Below, in pieces: positions 6,960-18,895 of a stretch of 64,000 nt of DNA. The notes beneath the pieces are model-generated. The model searched no databases, had not been told where the DNA came from, and saw only the letters and a program-made list of their open reading frames with translations. The position numbers and the translations under genes were made by a program. Every line of letters starts with the position of its first letter. Positions within the stretch are counted from its first letter, which is position 1. The DNA comes from Siderastrea siderea. Lineage: Eukaryota; Cnidaria; Anthozoa; Scleractinia; Rhizangiidae. The stretch is taken from NCBI GenBank assembly GCA_964030785.1, contig OZ034970.1:40252377-40316376 (forward strand), given 5' to 3'.

Positions 6960-7672
6960 CCGTTGGGTTGAAAACCAATGAAAAATGAATCACGTGAACG
7001 CATAAAAAAGAAGAAAAAACGAGACAATATTTGTATTAAATATTTTTTATTTGTGAAATTAAACAAAAGTTACTTTTTGTACAACAACAAACTCTGTCTA
7101 AGTGTCCTTATCATGCCACGCGGCATTAGCGCTTTGCAAACGTTCTTCTCTTTGATTTTTTTATGTCACTATAAGCAGCTTTTCTTAAAGTTTGACTGAA
7201 ACGTAACGTGGATTTCATCTCTCGACGAAGTTTCTGAAAACGGGAACGTCGATGTTTAACGGTGAAAATGTCTCAAAAAAGTGTTATTTATTGCTAGTGC
7301 GAATTTAGAGCGCTATTTATTATCTTGAAATATTTTCTCTACGAAATGGTCTAAACTAAAGCTATGTTTTGTCTAGAAATGATGTGGAATTTTTTTAAAT
7401 TATCTCATGCAATTTATACACCGAAGATTAATACATCTCCTTCTATGGCAAGGAACGTCTGCCTAACTTTCCCAAAAATTAACTGTTTAGAGGTCTGGAA
7501 GCAATGCAGTTTCTTCGATTCGCAGCTTGTCAAACGGCTGCATCCCCTGTGACCGCGACAGCGGAGCTCCTCACTCATGAAACAGTCGATTTTGATGACC
7601 GGAGGACGACGACACTGCACCATGTTTAATGTAAAATGTTCGAAGTGTCCATGAACTTTTAAGCGTGATCGC
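6960..7672. other. AT-rich DNA, no supported gene
   Basis: A-rich after 7000. Only short open frames occur. A 69-codon minus frame at 7414-7623 has no splice or promoter support that I trust. No repeat structure is evident. Confidence 0.5.
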
Positions 7673-7676
7673 TTAA

Positions 7677-7829
7677 TCCTTTAAGCCCCAGTAGTGACAA
7701 GCATCTAATTTCTCCTCACAAAACACTATTTGATCAAGTATAGAGGAAATGAGAATGAAGGCAACGATCAAGAAAGATGAAGTGTCTTCCCTAAGGAGAA
7801 TACGAATTGTGATTTTGGGGCCTTAAGGG
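7677..7829. mobile_element. MITE, 153 bp, TTAA target duplication
   Basis: Terminal inverted repeats TCCTTTAAGCCCCA and TGGGGCCTTAAGGG are imperfect, with direct TTAA at 7673-7676 and 7830-7833. TTAA duplications are typical of piggyBac- or Kolobok-type elements. Confidence 0.6.
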
Positions 7830-8067
7830 TTAACTTTCTTTCTTGTTAAGGTGAACTGTATTCTTGTAAACAGATTTGCTGTTTCGTTGTCCTTGACATG
7901 CCTAAAACGGCTCAATTCTTGTCATCTGTTCCAGTTCAGTGTAATGATGAACTGTACGCCACTGGTAGACAGATTTTCCTCTAGCCTTGTCTTTGTCGTA
8001 TTAGATTTTATTTTAACTTAAGTTTAATTCTTGCAAACAATTTCTTGTAAACAAATTCACTATTAAA

Positions 8068-8201
8068 TTATGAATATATGAAATTCATATATTTGAACTG
8101 CGGAATGAAGAATTAAATGTAAAGAAGATCCTCGCAGTTATTGACGCAACTTATGCAGTTGCGACAAGAAAGCCTGAAGAAATCAGGCTTGCCGGGATTC
8201 G
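8068..8201 (-). mobile_element. Truncated tRNA-derived SINE, tail portion
   Basis: The plus strand contains AAGCCTGAAGAAATCAGGCTT, a perfect short hairpin, followed by GCCGGGATTCG. Read on the minus strand that is CGAATCCCGGC, the end of a Pol III B-box, after which the sequence is cut off. The tRNA-like head is missing. Identification as an anthozoan SINE is from family familiarity, not a search. Confidence 0.5.
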
Positions 8202-10817
8202 CATTTATTTTTTGTGAGTTCGATTTCGTTCGATGACCGAACAACATCGAATTTAATCGTTCGATTTTCGTTTGATTGAGTTCGAAAACCGAATGTTCGA
8301 TTTGATACCCTGGGCGTCAATAATCGTGACATCATATAAGGTATACAAAAGATAAGCATGTCACATCACAGTAACAATGTTACTTGTGATGTGTCAACGT
8401 TTCATACTTACACAACACAGACAAATCACTGTTAATCTTGTGGTAGTGGTTTAGGTTGTGGTAGATGTCTTACATGTATCATATGTGCAAGTGAATTCAA
8501 CTGAATGGTACGTAATACATTTGACTTTGCCTAAAACAAAATATGGAGAAATTTTTTAAACGGTGATAAAGAAGGACTCATGACATTGTGGCCCGAAGAG
8601 AAATGAGTTTAATTTTGCTGGTCTTGACATGATTGACACATTTCTTTGAATGAATGTTTCACCACTTTATAATGGCAAAATTGTCATATGACAAACAAAA
8701 GAAACGAACTCCACTGATTTTGCAAATTCTCATAACATGTTTAGTTTGTTTCGCACACCTTTTTGCATTTCCAAAGGTAATTGTTAATGTTTAAAAAAGA
8801 TGTTTTTAAAATTGTTATGAATTCTTAGTGAACTTGTTTACTTTTGTAAGGGGATCTTCAAGTTAAGTTAGCAAACTGAATTTAAACGTTATGTCATGAG
8901 GTATGCTTTAATGTGTTTGAGTGCGTGTGGAGTGACAATTTTGCTTTCCCTGATGATCTGCTTGTGTTTATCAATGTTATGTTCTTGTTTTACTGGTATG
9001 CTGACTGTCTGTATTCACACTGTAGGCCTAACAGTAAATGTTTTGTCATCTCTGTGTAAACATTCTCACTTGTGGGCAAATTTATCCTGAAATTGAACAT
9101 TGGCACATTGAATATGTTGGTTTTTAGGACAATAAATAAAAAGCGATGTGAAAGATAAGCTGAGTGATCAGAGTTTAAACACTATAATTTATCATGTAGT
9201 AACGCTTTAGCCAAAATATTCTGTCACATGGTCACACTTTTTATCATGCTGGTTTGTTTGTTGAGCGACGTAAAAATCGTTAATCTAGAGATGGGCTGGT
9301 CAGAAAGGCTGGTGAAATGCCTATTGGGCTTTCTTGTTCTATTTTTAGATAAACAGCTTGCATCATGAATTTTCATTGTGTGCTTTGAGAAAATATCCAT
9401 ACTACACCCAGGAAAGGTTTTTGGTTTGCATCCAGGAATTTCCAGTATTGTTAGATATGGAGCTCTCCACTATCTCGAAAGTTCCAAATGGTTTAGTACT
9501 TTAAAAAAAGACCAGTAATAAACCTCAGTTAGGCGAACATGATTTCTGTTGTAACATGCATTGAGCATTTAATTTATTATGACATCCATTTTCGACATAA
9601 GCTTTGTTGTTGTTCTTTACTATTCACATGTTCGTCATGCAGAGTGAAATGTTTTATGTTATTCACAGAGATGTTTAAAAATGTGTTTTTGAGTTAGCTA
9701 TTTAGAGATATGTTTTTTTATTGTTACCTCCTATTTTCTTATGGTGATTTGACTGTGATTGAATAATGCAAAAGTAAAAATATTTATTTTCAGGCGTGAA
9801 GGTGAAGAAAAGAATCTGAAATGTAGAACATGTACTGCACGGCGTTAGTGAAATAAAAAGTGAGTTATTTATAAGGCAGTGAATTTTACAAATGTTTAAT
9901 TGCCTGGAGATTATGAGCGGTTGGTTCTTTTTTTAAAATGATTCTTTTCTTTAATTCTATTTTTAGATGGACAGTTGCATCATCAATTTTTAGCAGAGTT
10001 GCAATTTATCGGTGATGAAATGGTGCTGTTTGGTTAGTAGAATAATAAAGGTTATGAAGTTAGAGTTTTAGTTCTTTATTTAACTGTGATTAGAGCAAAG
10101 AGATTCCTGTTTTGATCTTTGTTCTTTTCTTTCTAAAAATTGTATAATATTGTGTAAATGGTTGAATTGGTTGTCAACCTTTTTACTATCAGGCATATAA
10201 AGAGAGTAATTCTTCCAGTAATTTTTTAATGTAACTTTTGGATTAAGAGATATTGATGAATAGTTTTAGTAAAACTGATGATATTTTCTTATACTGAAGT
10301 TACAGTGAAAGGGTTACCTATGGTTACTGTATGCAAAAAAAATTGTGTTCACCTGTAATTGTTGATGTACGAAGTTTTTTCTTTTGATCTGAAATGAAGT
10401 GAAAGTGGTAATAAGTTATGAGTGTCAGGAAATTCCTTAATTTGTTTCTTAGGATAAAAGTCTGGAGAGACAATATTTTTGTAAGGCTTTGAGGACGTAA
10501 AGACTTCTACTACAATGTCTTGTCAAATATGTACTGCATTACAATGTAGGTTGTAACGGATGGTATCTGTGCTCCTTTTGTTGTTTCTTTGTGGTTCTAA
10601 AACACAAAAATTGTGTATAGGGTTTAGATTGTGTACTGGTTATGGTTGTAAAAAGGTGGTTGTTTTACACTTTCCAAAGTGTGAGCATCCCTCGATTTTT
10701 GCTGTGTGGTAGGTGGACAGAGAGGCTAAGTACCATTTGACAGTAAAAATCAAGCAAAAAAGGAATGGGATATATCCATGGGTGAAAGTGTAACTTATAA
10801 ATTATTAGCTCTCACTT
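8202..10817. other. Long AT-rich non-coding stretch
   Basis: No gene is supported. A TTCGAT/ATCGAA-rich inverted patch lies at 8215-8315. A fragment at about 9388-9445 (AAAATATCCATACT...) matches one end of the MITE at 28761-28985. The rest has stops in all frames and could be intron or decayed repeat. Confidence 0.5.
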
Positions 10818-11362
10818 ATAAGTACAGAAAAAGTTGATTTTAGAGAAGTGAAGTTCATCTAGTCATCTATCACTTAGTTGATGGTCTCAGTGATTGAGAT
10901 GTCAAATTGCTAGGATGTTATCAATTTAGTTGGGAATGTTTAGTTCATTTTCAAAATCTTTAGCTGAAACTGATTAGCCACCAAAGATGAACCATGGTAC
11001 ATTTAATAGACAAGAGGTTATTTGTTTGAAGGAGGCCTAAATAACTTAACTTACCAGTCATTGTTGAGACTTCTCTATGCCAGTTGTTTTGGGCTAGAAA
11101 GTAAAAATTGATACTAATGATTTTGTAATATAAAACTAATGGCATTTTAAGTGTTTTGAATTTTTATAAACAGACTAAATTAGTTCCCCCAAGATGAATT
11201 TTATGATATTGAAGACACAAAAGGTTATATGTTTGAAGCAGAGTATATATGTTTAAGTGAACTCTCACATGTACAAGGAAAGTCACAGCGTCATCGTGGT
11301 ACAAGTGGGGGGGGGGGGTGTCGATGGTGGGTCTTATCTAAGATGGCCACCATTTTGGGCGC

Positions 11363-11462
11363 TGTAACATACGACACGAAAACGTGGAGTCCATGTTTAA
11401 TAATCTAACAACAAGACCTGGCCTGGTTACATATGCATGCTGGCCAGGTTACATATGTGACA
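11363..11462 (-). repeat. Duplicated Gypsy-1 LTR
   Basis: 100 bp, TG...CA ends, nearly identical to the LTRs at 12649 and 16836. It was carried along in the tandem duplication rather than inserted on its own, since its GGCGC flank and neighbouring pol sequence were copied with it. Confidence 0.85.
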
Positions 11463-11647
11463 TCTTTTCTTAAAAAAAAACAAGAAACAGTAATGTAAAC
11501 AGCGAGGCTATACTGAGTGACTAATCACAATAAAGTTCAAAGGTAGAGAAAACAAAACAAACAAACAAACAAATGCTTTTAGACTGAGGGTAAGATCTGA
11601 ATAGATCACGCAAGTCCTATTGCAAAGTAACAGGTTCAATGTCAATG

Positions 11648-12050
11648 TCAAGGTTCATAGTCATCCAGCCATTTTGGCTTGCTTCGCAGTCTTCCAGAGG
11701 TCCGCCTTACGGGAATTTGAGGCATAGACTGCGGGGGCTCCATAGGTTCAGTGGCTGTTGTCTCAGATGAAACTGCTTCTGGAGTGGGACTTGGTGATGC
11801 CGGAGGTGCTGCCTGGACCACCTGATATGGTTGAGACCCAAATGATTGACGCAAGAATCTGCGATTTCGACGGTAGACCTGACCGTCTTCTGTTTTGACT
11901 TTGAATGATCGGGGTGCCTCATGTTTTTCCAGAACAACAGCAGGTGTACATGTTCGCCCTTGTTGAATTCTGACAGGTGCGTCAATTTGAAGTGGAGGCA
12001 GAACTTCAGTCCCAAGGTCATGGTATTTCGTTTGCCTTTGCTGTCGGGCT
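11648..12050 (-). pseudogene. Duplicated 3' end of Gypsy-1 pol
   Basis: Copy of the integrase C-terminal region also found at 12,930-13,340, in two minus frames (11648-11854 and 11707-12021). It is cut off upstream at the duplication junction near 12,051, so it lacks the catalytic core. Confidence 0.75.
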
Positions 12051-12051
12051 G

Positions 12052-13342
12052 ATAAGTACAGAAAAAGTTGATTTTAGATAAGTGAAGTTCATCTAGTCAT
12101 CTATCACTTAGTTGATGGTCTCAGTGATTGAGATGTTAAATTGCTAGGATGATATCAATTTAGTTTGGAAGGTTTAGTTCATTTTCAAAATCTTTAGCTG
12201 AAACTGATTAGCCACCAAAGATGAACCATGGTACATTTAATAGACAAGAGGTTATCTGTTTGAAGGAGGCCTAAATAACTTAACTTACCAGTCATTGTTG
12301 AGACTTCTCTATGCCAGTTGTTTTGTGCTAGAAAGTAAAAATTGATACTAATGATTCTGTAATATAAAACTAATGGCATTTTAAGTGTTTTGAATTTTTA
12401 TAAACAGACTTAATTAGTTCCCCCAAGATGAATTTTATGCTATTGAAGACACAAGAGGTTATATGTTTGAAGCAGAGTATATATGTTTAAGTGAACTCTC
12501 ACATGTACAAGGAAAGTCACAGCGTCATCGTGGTACAAGGGGCGGGGGGGGGGGGGCGGGGTGTTGATGGTGGGTCTTACCCTTAGACTGAGGGTAAGAT
12601 GAGGTGTTGATGGTGGGTCTTATCTAAGATGGCCACCATTTTGGGCGCTGTAACATACGACATGAAAACGTGGAGTCCATGTTTAATAATCTAACAACAA
12701 GACCTGGCCTGGTTACATATGCATGCTGGCCAGGCTACATATGTGACATCCCCTTTTCTTAAAAAGAAAAAAACAAGAAACAGTAATGTAAACAGCGAGG
12801 CTATACTGAGTGACTAATCACAATGAAGTTCAAAGGTAGAGAAAAAAAACAAACAAACAAACAAATGCTTTTAGACTGAGGGTAAGATCTGAATAGATCA
12901 CCCAAGTCCTATTGCAAAGTAACAGGTTCAATGTCAATGTCAAGATTTATAGTCATCCAGCCATTTTGGCTTGCTTCGCAGTCTTCCAGAGGTCCGCCTT
13001 ACGGGAATTTGAGGCATAGACTGCGGGGCTCCGTAGGTTCAGTGGCTGTTGTCTCAGATGAAACTGCTTCTGGAGTGGGACTTGGTGATGCCGGAGGTGC
13101 TGCCTGGACCACCTGATATGGTTGAGACTCAAATGATTGACGCAAGAATTTGCGATTTCGACGGTAGACCTGACCGTCTTCTGTTTTGACTTTGAATGAT
13201 CGGGGTGCCTCATGTTTTTCCAGAACAATAGCATGTGTCCATGTTCGCCCTTGTTGAATTCTGACAGGTGCGCCAATTTGAAGTGGAGGCAGAACTTTAG
13301 TACCACGGTCATGGTATTTCTTTTGCCTTTGCTGTCGGGCTG
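12052..13342. repeat. Tandem duplication unit B
   Basis: Direct repeat of unit A at an offset of 1,234 bp at the start and 1,291 bp at the end. The difference is an extra ~57 bp near 12,570-12,620 that includes the hairpin CTTACCC...GGGTAAG. Unit B is continuous with the rest of the Gypsy element, so it is the original copy of the 3' end. Confidence 0.85.
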
Positions 13343-13958
13343 ACAGAGATTTGTGTGCTCCTTGGACAAGCTTGGGACGTAGCAAGGATGTTGGTGCGGG
13401 TAGTTTGTCTTTAAGCATTCGGCTCATCAATAACTGTGCTGGTGAATACTCAAGGCCTGATATGGGTGTGTTACGGTACTCCAGTAGAGTCAGATGAACA
13501 TCTCTTCCTTCTTCAGCTGCTTTCCTCGTGAGCTGCTTTATTGTTCCAACTGACCTCTCACTTTGTCCATTTGATGGAGCATGATGAGGACTTGATGTCT
13601 TAACTTCAAAACCCCATGAATCAGCAAATTGAGCAAACTGCTTACTTCCAAAAGGCATGTTATCTGCTATGACAGTGTCAGGTATGTCGTGTCTTGCAAA
13701 ACAGGTTTTCAGGTGTGAAATGACGCAGGCTGTAGTCTTGGTTGCTAAGTGGGACACTTCCGGATATTTCGAATAATAGTCCACAATAAGGAGGTAATCC
13801 TTTCCACTGAATGTGAAGATGTCCATGCCTAGCTTAGACCATGGACACTGAGGAATCTCATGAGAGATGAGTGGCTCCCGGGGTTGGCAGGCTTGTACTT
13901 GGCACATGTGGGACATCTGGAAATGGTTTCTTCGATGTCGTGTTCCATACCAGGCCAA
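12999..13958 (-). pseudogene. pol: Gypsy-1 integrase
   Basis: Longest intact frame of the element (319 codons). It contains all three DDE residues in context: the D in LGMDIF, the D in IADNMPF and the E in NGQSERS, followed by a C-terminal GPY/F-like domain and a Ser/Thr/Pro tail. The zinc-binding N-terminus is in a different frame upstream (14127-13858). The tail frame changes where the tandem duplication ends. Confidence 0.85.
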
Positions 13959-14018
13959 TACATAATGGAACGAGCTCTGGCTTTACACTTCTCCATGCCC
14001 AGGTGACTTTCATGCAGT

Positions 14019-14913
14019 TTAGAGCTTCTCTCCCTTGAATACTAGACCTTCTATGACGTGAAGCTCGTCCCGGATAGGCCAGTATTGCCTTGTCCTGATA
14101 GGTGTGTCTCTCTTGTACTCTGGCCACCCTTTACAAATGAGTACTTGTACGGACTGTAAAGCTTCGTCGGTGGCTGTTGCTTGCTTCAGGAGGTTGACCT
14201 TTTCTCCAGAAATTGGCAGCTCAGAGACCAGACTGTGTATCCTCAGTTCCATTTCTTCGTCTGGATAATCTTCACCGGGAGTCACAGGAGATGGATGCGC
14301 ACGAGATAGCATGTCAGCAATGCAAACCTTGGTGCCTAGAACGTAGTTCAAGTTCAGTTTATATCTTAGTAGCCTGAGGAGCATGAGCTGAATTCTTGGC
14401 GAGGCATTCTGGAGTGGCTTTCGGATGATGGTTTCAAGCGGTTTGTGGTCATTCTCAACTTCTACTTCTCTACTATAAATGTAGTGGTGAAAGTGTTCTG
14501 CAGCAAATGTGACCGCTAACAGCTCTTTCTCAATTTGGAACCAACGCTGCTCAGTGTCGGACAGGGCACGCGAGGCGTACAGCTACTGGTTCTCTGTCCT
14601 GGAGAAGGCAGGCACCTAGGCCAGTGGATGAGACATCAGCTTGTATCGTCACCTTCTTGTTGGGGTCAAAGAAGCGCAGAACTGGTTCACTGCTGAGAAC
14701 TTGCTTAATCTTGTCAACAGCCTGCTGGTGCTCTGGTAACCTTTGGAACTCTACATCTTTCTTCAGTAATTGCCTGATGGGACCCATAGCGGTGGACATG
14801 TCTGGGATGAAATCTTTAAAGGAGGCAATAGTTCCCATCAGCCTGCGAACATCTTCTTTACTTGTTGGCTGGGGCCTTATCTTTGCCTGGGTCAGGTCGG
14901 ATGCCATCTTCAC
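14019..14913 (-). pseudogene. pol: Gypsy-1 RT thumb / RNase H
   Basis: Frame 14913-14551 has the RT connection (VRRLMGTIASF) and the start of RNase H, with an Asp-containing strand (IQADVSSTGLG). Frame 14384-14019 has the RNase H end (VCIADMLSRA) and the linker to integrase. The break between the two lies at 14,385-14,550. Confidence 0.75.
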
Positions 14914-15906
14914 TGATGATAGTTCCGAAGTAGACAGCTCGTTGCTGTTTAAATTGAAATTTCTTTGGATTGAACTTTACGTTTTGTTCTCTTGCTCTTT
15001 GCATGACATTTCTCAGCAGTTGGTCATGCTCCTCTTCTGTGGCACCAGCAATAATCATATCATCTGCGATGACTTCTACTCCTTGCATGTCTCCAAATAC
15101 CTTGTAAACTCTCTTTTGCAGACCTTCAGATGCAGAACAGATACCAAATGGCATACGTAAGAAACGATATCTGCCAAAGGGTGTGTTAAATGTGCACACG
15201 TAGTTGCTTTCTTCACTCAAGGGCACTTGCCAGTAGGAGTCTTTCTGGTCCAAGCTTGAACATGTTCCCTTCTTATCACCTTGTTTAGGTCCTTGGGGTC
15301 TAGGAATAAACGAAGACTGTCATCTGTCTTTTCCACGATTACGAGGCTATTAACCCAGTTGGTGGGTTTGACGACCTTGGCGATAATCTCATCACGTTCC
15401 ATTTGATCAAGTTTCTCCTTAAGTCGGTCGACGTGTAAGCAATGTGAGACTCGGCGTGGGGGCTGAATGACAGGCTCAGCGCCATTTTTGATAGCGATGT
15501 GGTATGGCTCGAACTTGCCCAGGCCCATGAACACATCCTTGTATTCTTCTAGAACATCTTGTTTGGTGAGGTGACCAGGGTTAATCACATTGACAGAGGG
15601 TTGTCCTCTCATTGCCTGACTAGGAGGGCAATCAGTACTTTGTATCAGACCCAGTTTCTCGCATACTTGCAAACCTAGAATGGGAGGCGCTTTTGTCATA
15701 GCAACATAGAATTGGAGTTCTTCACAGTGATTGGTTTTGCAGGTCAGGGTAGCTTTGCCCTTGTGGTCAATAACGTGGTCTCCATAGGCTCTCAGAATAA
15801 CGTTTGATGCTTGTAGGGGAGGACGATTCTGCAGCTTCTTAAACGTTTTCCAAGATATCACGTTGGTTGAGGCACCAGTATCAAGTTTCATCTTCACTAC
15901 TACCAT
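14858..15906 (-). pseudogene. pol: Gypsy-1 protease and reverse transcriptase
   Basis: The protease motif LDTGAST lies near the start of the frame 15906-15217. The RT fingers follow, then the frame shifts to 15253-14858, which carries FGRYRFLRMPFG and the catalytic VIADDMI (the first Asp-Asp of the YxDD box is kept, Tyr replaced). The change of frame near 15,250 and a later one near 14,870 make it non-functional. Confidence 0.85.
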
Positions 15907-16805
15907 TTACGTTCACAACGGAGAACCATGCTGAGTTTTCTTGGGTAGAGATGTTCCCCACATAGAGGGAGTCCACTAAGAACTCGTCTTCGCTGCTGTC
16001 TTGAGTGACCATTTTATTTACATTAGGATTCACCGACCTGCACTGGCTGCTGAAGTGGTTTGGACCCTCACACCTTAGGCATTGCTTTCCCCAAGCTGGA
16101 CACTCGTTTCGCGCATGCATGGTTCCACATCTTCGGCAATTTCGTCCTTTATCACGGTTTTGTGAGTTTCGCTCTCGAGATCCACCTTGTTTGCCGCTTT
16201 TTGGAGAACGACCTTTACTTGGACGAGTTGTGTTCAGGGCGTCTACTTCTTTGTAGTCCGACTTGTCGGCGCCTTTCATGCTTACGAATTACTTGTGTGC
16301 GAGCTCGGAAGATCGAGAGATATCAAGAGCTCTCTGCAGATCGAGTTGCAGTTCACGAAGCAGTCGCTCTTTCAGCGTAGGACTGTCGGTCGAAAATACA
16401 ATTTTGTCTCTGATCATGTTTTCTGGTTCAGCAAACTCGCACGATAAAGCTAGCGTTCGCAGGTGTGTTAAGAACTCGTCCAAGGTTTGCGGTCCTCGAG
16501 GAATCCCAGAACTGGTACCTGGAGAAAACGATTCGCTTTTGTCTAGCAAACTCCTTTTCGAATTTTACTTTCACGTGGTCGAATTTATTCTTGTCTTCGC
16601 CTTCGCGCCACTCGAAGTGGTTGTATCGCTCCAATGCTTCGGAGCCAACAGCCGACAACAACATGGCAATTTTGGTCAGATCGGGTTTCTTCGTTTTTTC
16701 TTTAGCGACGAGATACAATTGGAATCTTTGTATCCATCTTCTCCAATTTTCGGAGGGGTTCCCCTGAAACGAAAGATATTCAGGAAGCTTGAAATCTTGT
16801 TCCAT
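15881..16805 (-). pseudogene. gag: Gypsy-1 gag
   Basis: Begins at ATG 16805 after the primer-binding site. A capsid-like helical part in two minus frames (16805-16428 and 16549-16289) is separated by a frame change near 16,540. A basic linker and two zinc knuckles in the frame 16279-15881 follow: CRRCGTMHARNEC and CLRCEGPNHFSSQC, both C-x2-C-x4-H-x4-C. Broken by at least two frame changes. Confidence 0.8.
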
Positions 16806-17209
16806 TTTGGTTATTTCTCCCACTATTTGACACCATGTAACATACGACACGAACACGTGGAGTCCATGTTTAATAATCTAACAACAATACCTGGCCTGGT
16901 TACATATGCATGCTGGCCAGGTTATATATGTGACAGGCGCCATCTTGGATTTTCGAGAAGCGTTAAAAATTGGCATTTTTTTGTATCCTTGACATGTAGA
17001 ATATGACAATTAAACATTTCCTGGTTTTTGTCGACAATTTCTGTATTTTTCTCCTAAAAAGGGTAAAAATCACACGTCTTGATGGAAAAGAGGATAAGTG
17101 ATGTTATTAGAGCTTGAAATGTGAATTGTTCCAATTTAGCTGACTTTTAATGCACACCAACTGGTTTTCATCTGCAAAACATACTTCGTTTTTTCTGCTT
17201 CAGGTTTAA

Positions 17210-17412
17210 CCCTTTCACTCCCAAGAGTGCCTAAAATCAAAATTCAAAACGAATCCCAAATTTCATTTGTAAAATACTGAAATATAAAAGCGTCATGTGA
17301 AAGTACTGCTGAAGAGGTTTCATTTGAACGGTAACACTATAGGATTTCATCCACAGACCCAGATGTCAGAATCACCTGAATGTCTCCATAACTGACTCTG
17401 GGAGTGAGAGGG
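17210..17412. mobile_element. MITE, 203 bp, TTAA target duplication
   Basis: Ends CCCTTTCACTCCCA and TGGGAGTGAGAGGG, with direct TTAA at 17206-17209 and 17413-17416. A related copy lies at 48661-48866. Confidence 0.75.
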
Positions 17413-17619
17413 TTAAAGAAAAGAAATAAGCTAAGTGATTACATGAAAGGTTTTAAAACCTACAAACAAGTAAAACTTGAGATTGTGTGAATGGTGAAGT
17501 AATCTTAGATTTGAATCAATTTTGGTTTAAAGGCCAAACACTGACTTATACATGGTTTCCACTAAAACATTTAAATCTCTGCATTTTACAAGCTGAGTGA
17601 CAGTCCAATAATATGTTAA

Positions 17620-18895
17620 TCCCCATTTTGTGGTTCTTATAAGTTTTCTTTACTTGCTGCGAAAATCACTGAGGATTTTTGCAGCAATAAGCTGTCATTT
17701 TTGTAAGGAGGATTTCCAGTCATACTGATTTCTGTTGTAAAGCTGGTTGCTGCAGCTGTATGTGACCAGGATTATCTGTGAAAAGAGGTAGTGATTTTCT
17801 ATTTAAAACAAAGTGCTGCATGATTTTATCAATTTTCAGGAACTGTTGTTTTGGAACTGCTGTAATCTGTGCTCTGACTAAACAATGTATATAGAAGTTG
17901 GCAGTTAGTTTCAATTTTCAGTAATACAAATAGGCAATCATTCTCTACCTGCATTGTACTTACATTGATCATTGTTGATAGTGATTAGGAGTGTAGAATC
18001 TGTATAAAGAGGCACTTTTTAGTTTCAGTTTTGTATTAATAAGTGACTCACTGAGTGTGCGTTATTTGAATGATGTGTAACTTAATCTGTGGTTTATGCG
18101 AATGACTGGACCTCAAAATCTGTTTTGAAGTATGTGTCTTACAGTAGACTTAAAGTTGAACCCATTTTGTGATTCTTATAAGTTTTCTTTACTTGTTGTG
18201 AAAACCACTAATGAGTTTTGCAGCAATGAGCTGTCGTTTCTGTAAGGAGGATTTCCAGTCATACTGATTTCCGTTGTAAAGCTGGTTGCTGCAGCTGTTG
18301 TGACCAGGATTATCTCTAAAAAGAGGTAGTGAATTTCTATTTAAAACAAAGTGCTGCGTGATTTTATCAATTTTCAGGAACTGTTGTTTTGGAACTGCTG
18401 TAATCTGTGCTCTGACTGAACAATGCATATAGAAGTTGGCAGTTAGTTTCAATTTTCAGTAATACAAATAGGCAATCATTCTTTACCTGCATTGTACTTA
18501 CCTTGATCATTGTTGACAGTGATTAGGAGAGTTGAGTCGTTCTTGCGTGTAGAATCTGTACAAAGAGGCACTTTTTAGTCTCAGTTTTGTATTAATAAGT
18601 GACTCACTGAGTGTGTGTTATTTGAATGATGTGTAACTTAATCTGTGGTTTATGCGAATTACTCAGGACCTCAAAATCTGTTTGGAAGTATGTGTCTTAA
18701 AGTAGACTTAAAGGTGAACCCCATTTTGTGGTTCTTATAAGTTTTCTTTACTTGTTGTGAAATCACTGATGAGTTTTGCAACAATAAGCTGTCATTTTTG
18801 TAAGCAGGATTTCCACTTACATTGATTTCTGTTGTAAAGCTGGTTGCTGCAGCTGTTGTGACCAGGATTATCTCTAAAAAGAGGTAGTGCATAGA
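17620..18895. repeat. ~545-bp tandem repeat, about 2.3 copies
   Basis: Copies begin near 17623, 18163 and 18720 with CATTTTGTG(G/A)TTCTTATAAG. They share the block GCTGGTTGCTGCAGCTG and the surrounding ~500 bp with few changes. The third copy is cut off at about 18,888. Minus-strand open frames recur in each copy but all have early stops, so coding is not supported. Confidence 0.75.

Larger units (their letters stand above)
10818..12051. repeat. Tandem duplication unit A
   Basis: This 1,234-bp segment is repeated directly as unit B (12052-13342). It contains flanking AT-rich DNA, a poly-G run, a GGCGC target-duplication copy (11358-11362), a 100-bp LTR (11363-11462), the polypurine tract region and the 3' end of a Gypsy pol (11648-12050). 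Because the copied piece spans flank, LTR and pol, the duplication happened after the element inserted. Confidence 0.85.
12649..16935 (-). mobile_element. Gypsy-1: decayed LTR retrotransposon
   Basis: 4,287 bp on the minus strand. LTRs are 12649-12748 (3') and 16836-16935 (5'), 100 bp each with five mismatches by eye. Target duplication GGCGC is at 12644-12648 and 16936-16940. Primer-binding candidate TGGTGTCAAATAGTGGGA lies at 16835-16818, directly after the 5' LTR. Polypurine tract AAGAAAAGGGGA is at 12760-12749. Order gag, protease, RT, RNase H, integrase is that of Ty3/Gypsy. The coding region is broken by many frameshifts and stops. The 100-bp LTRs are very short for this group. Confidence 0.9.

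Noticed and set aside
7414..7623. 69-codon minus ORF, Cys/Arg-rich
   Set aside because: No TATA, splice donor or relative in the window. Could be chance.
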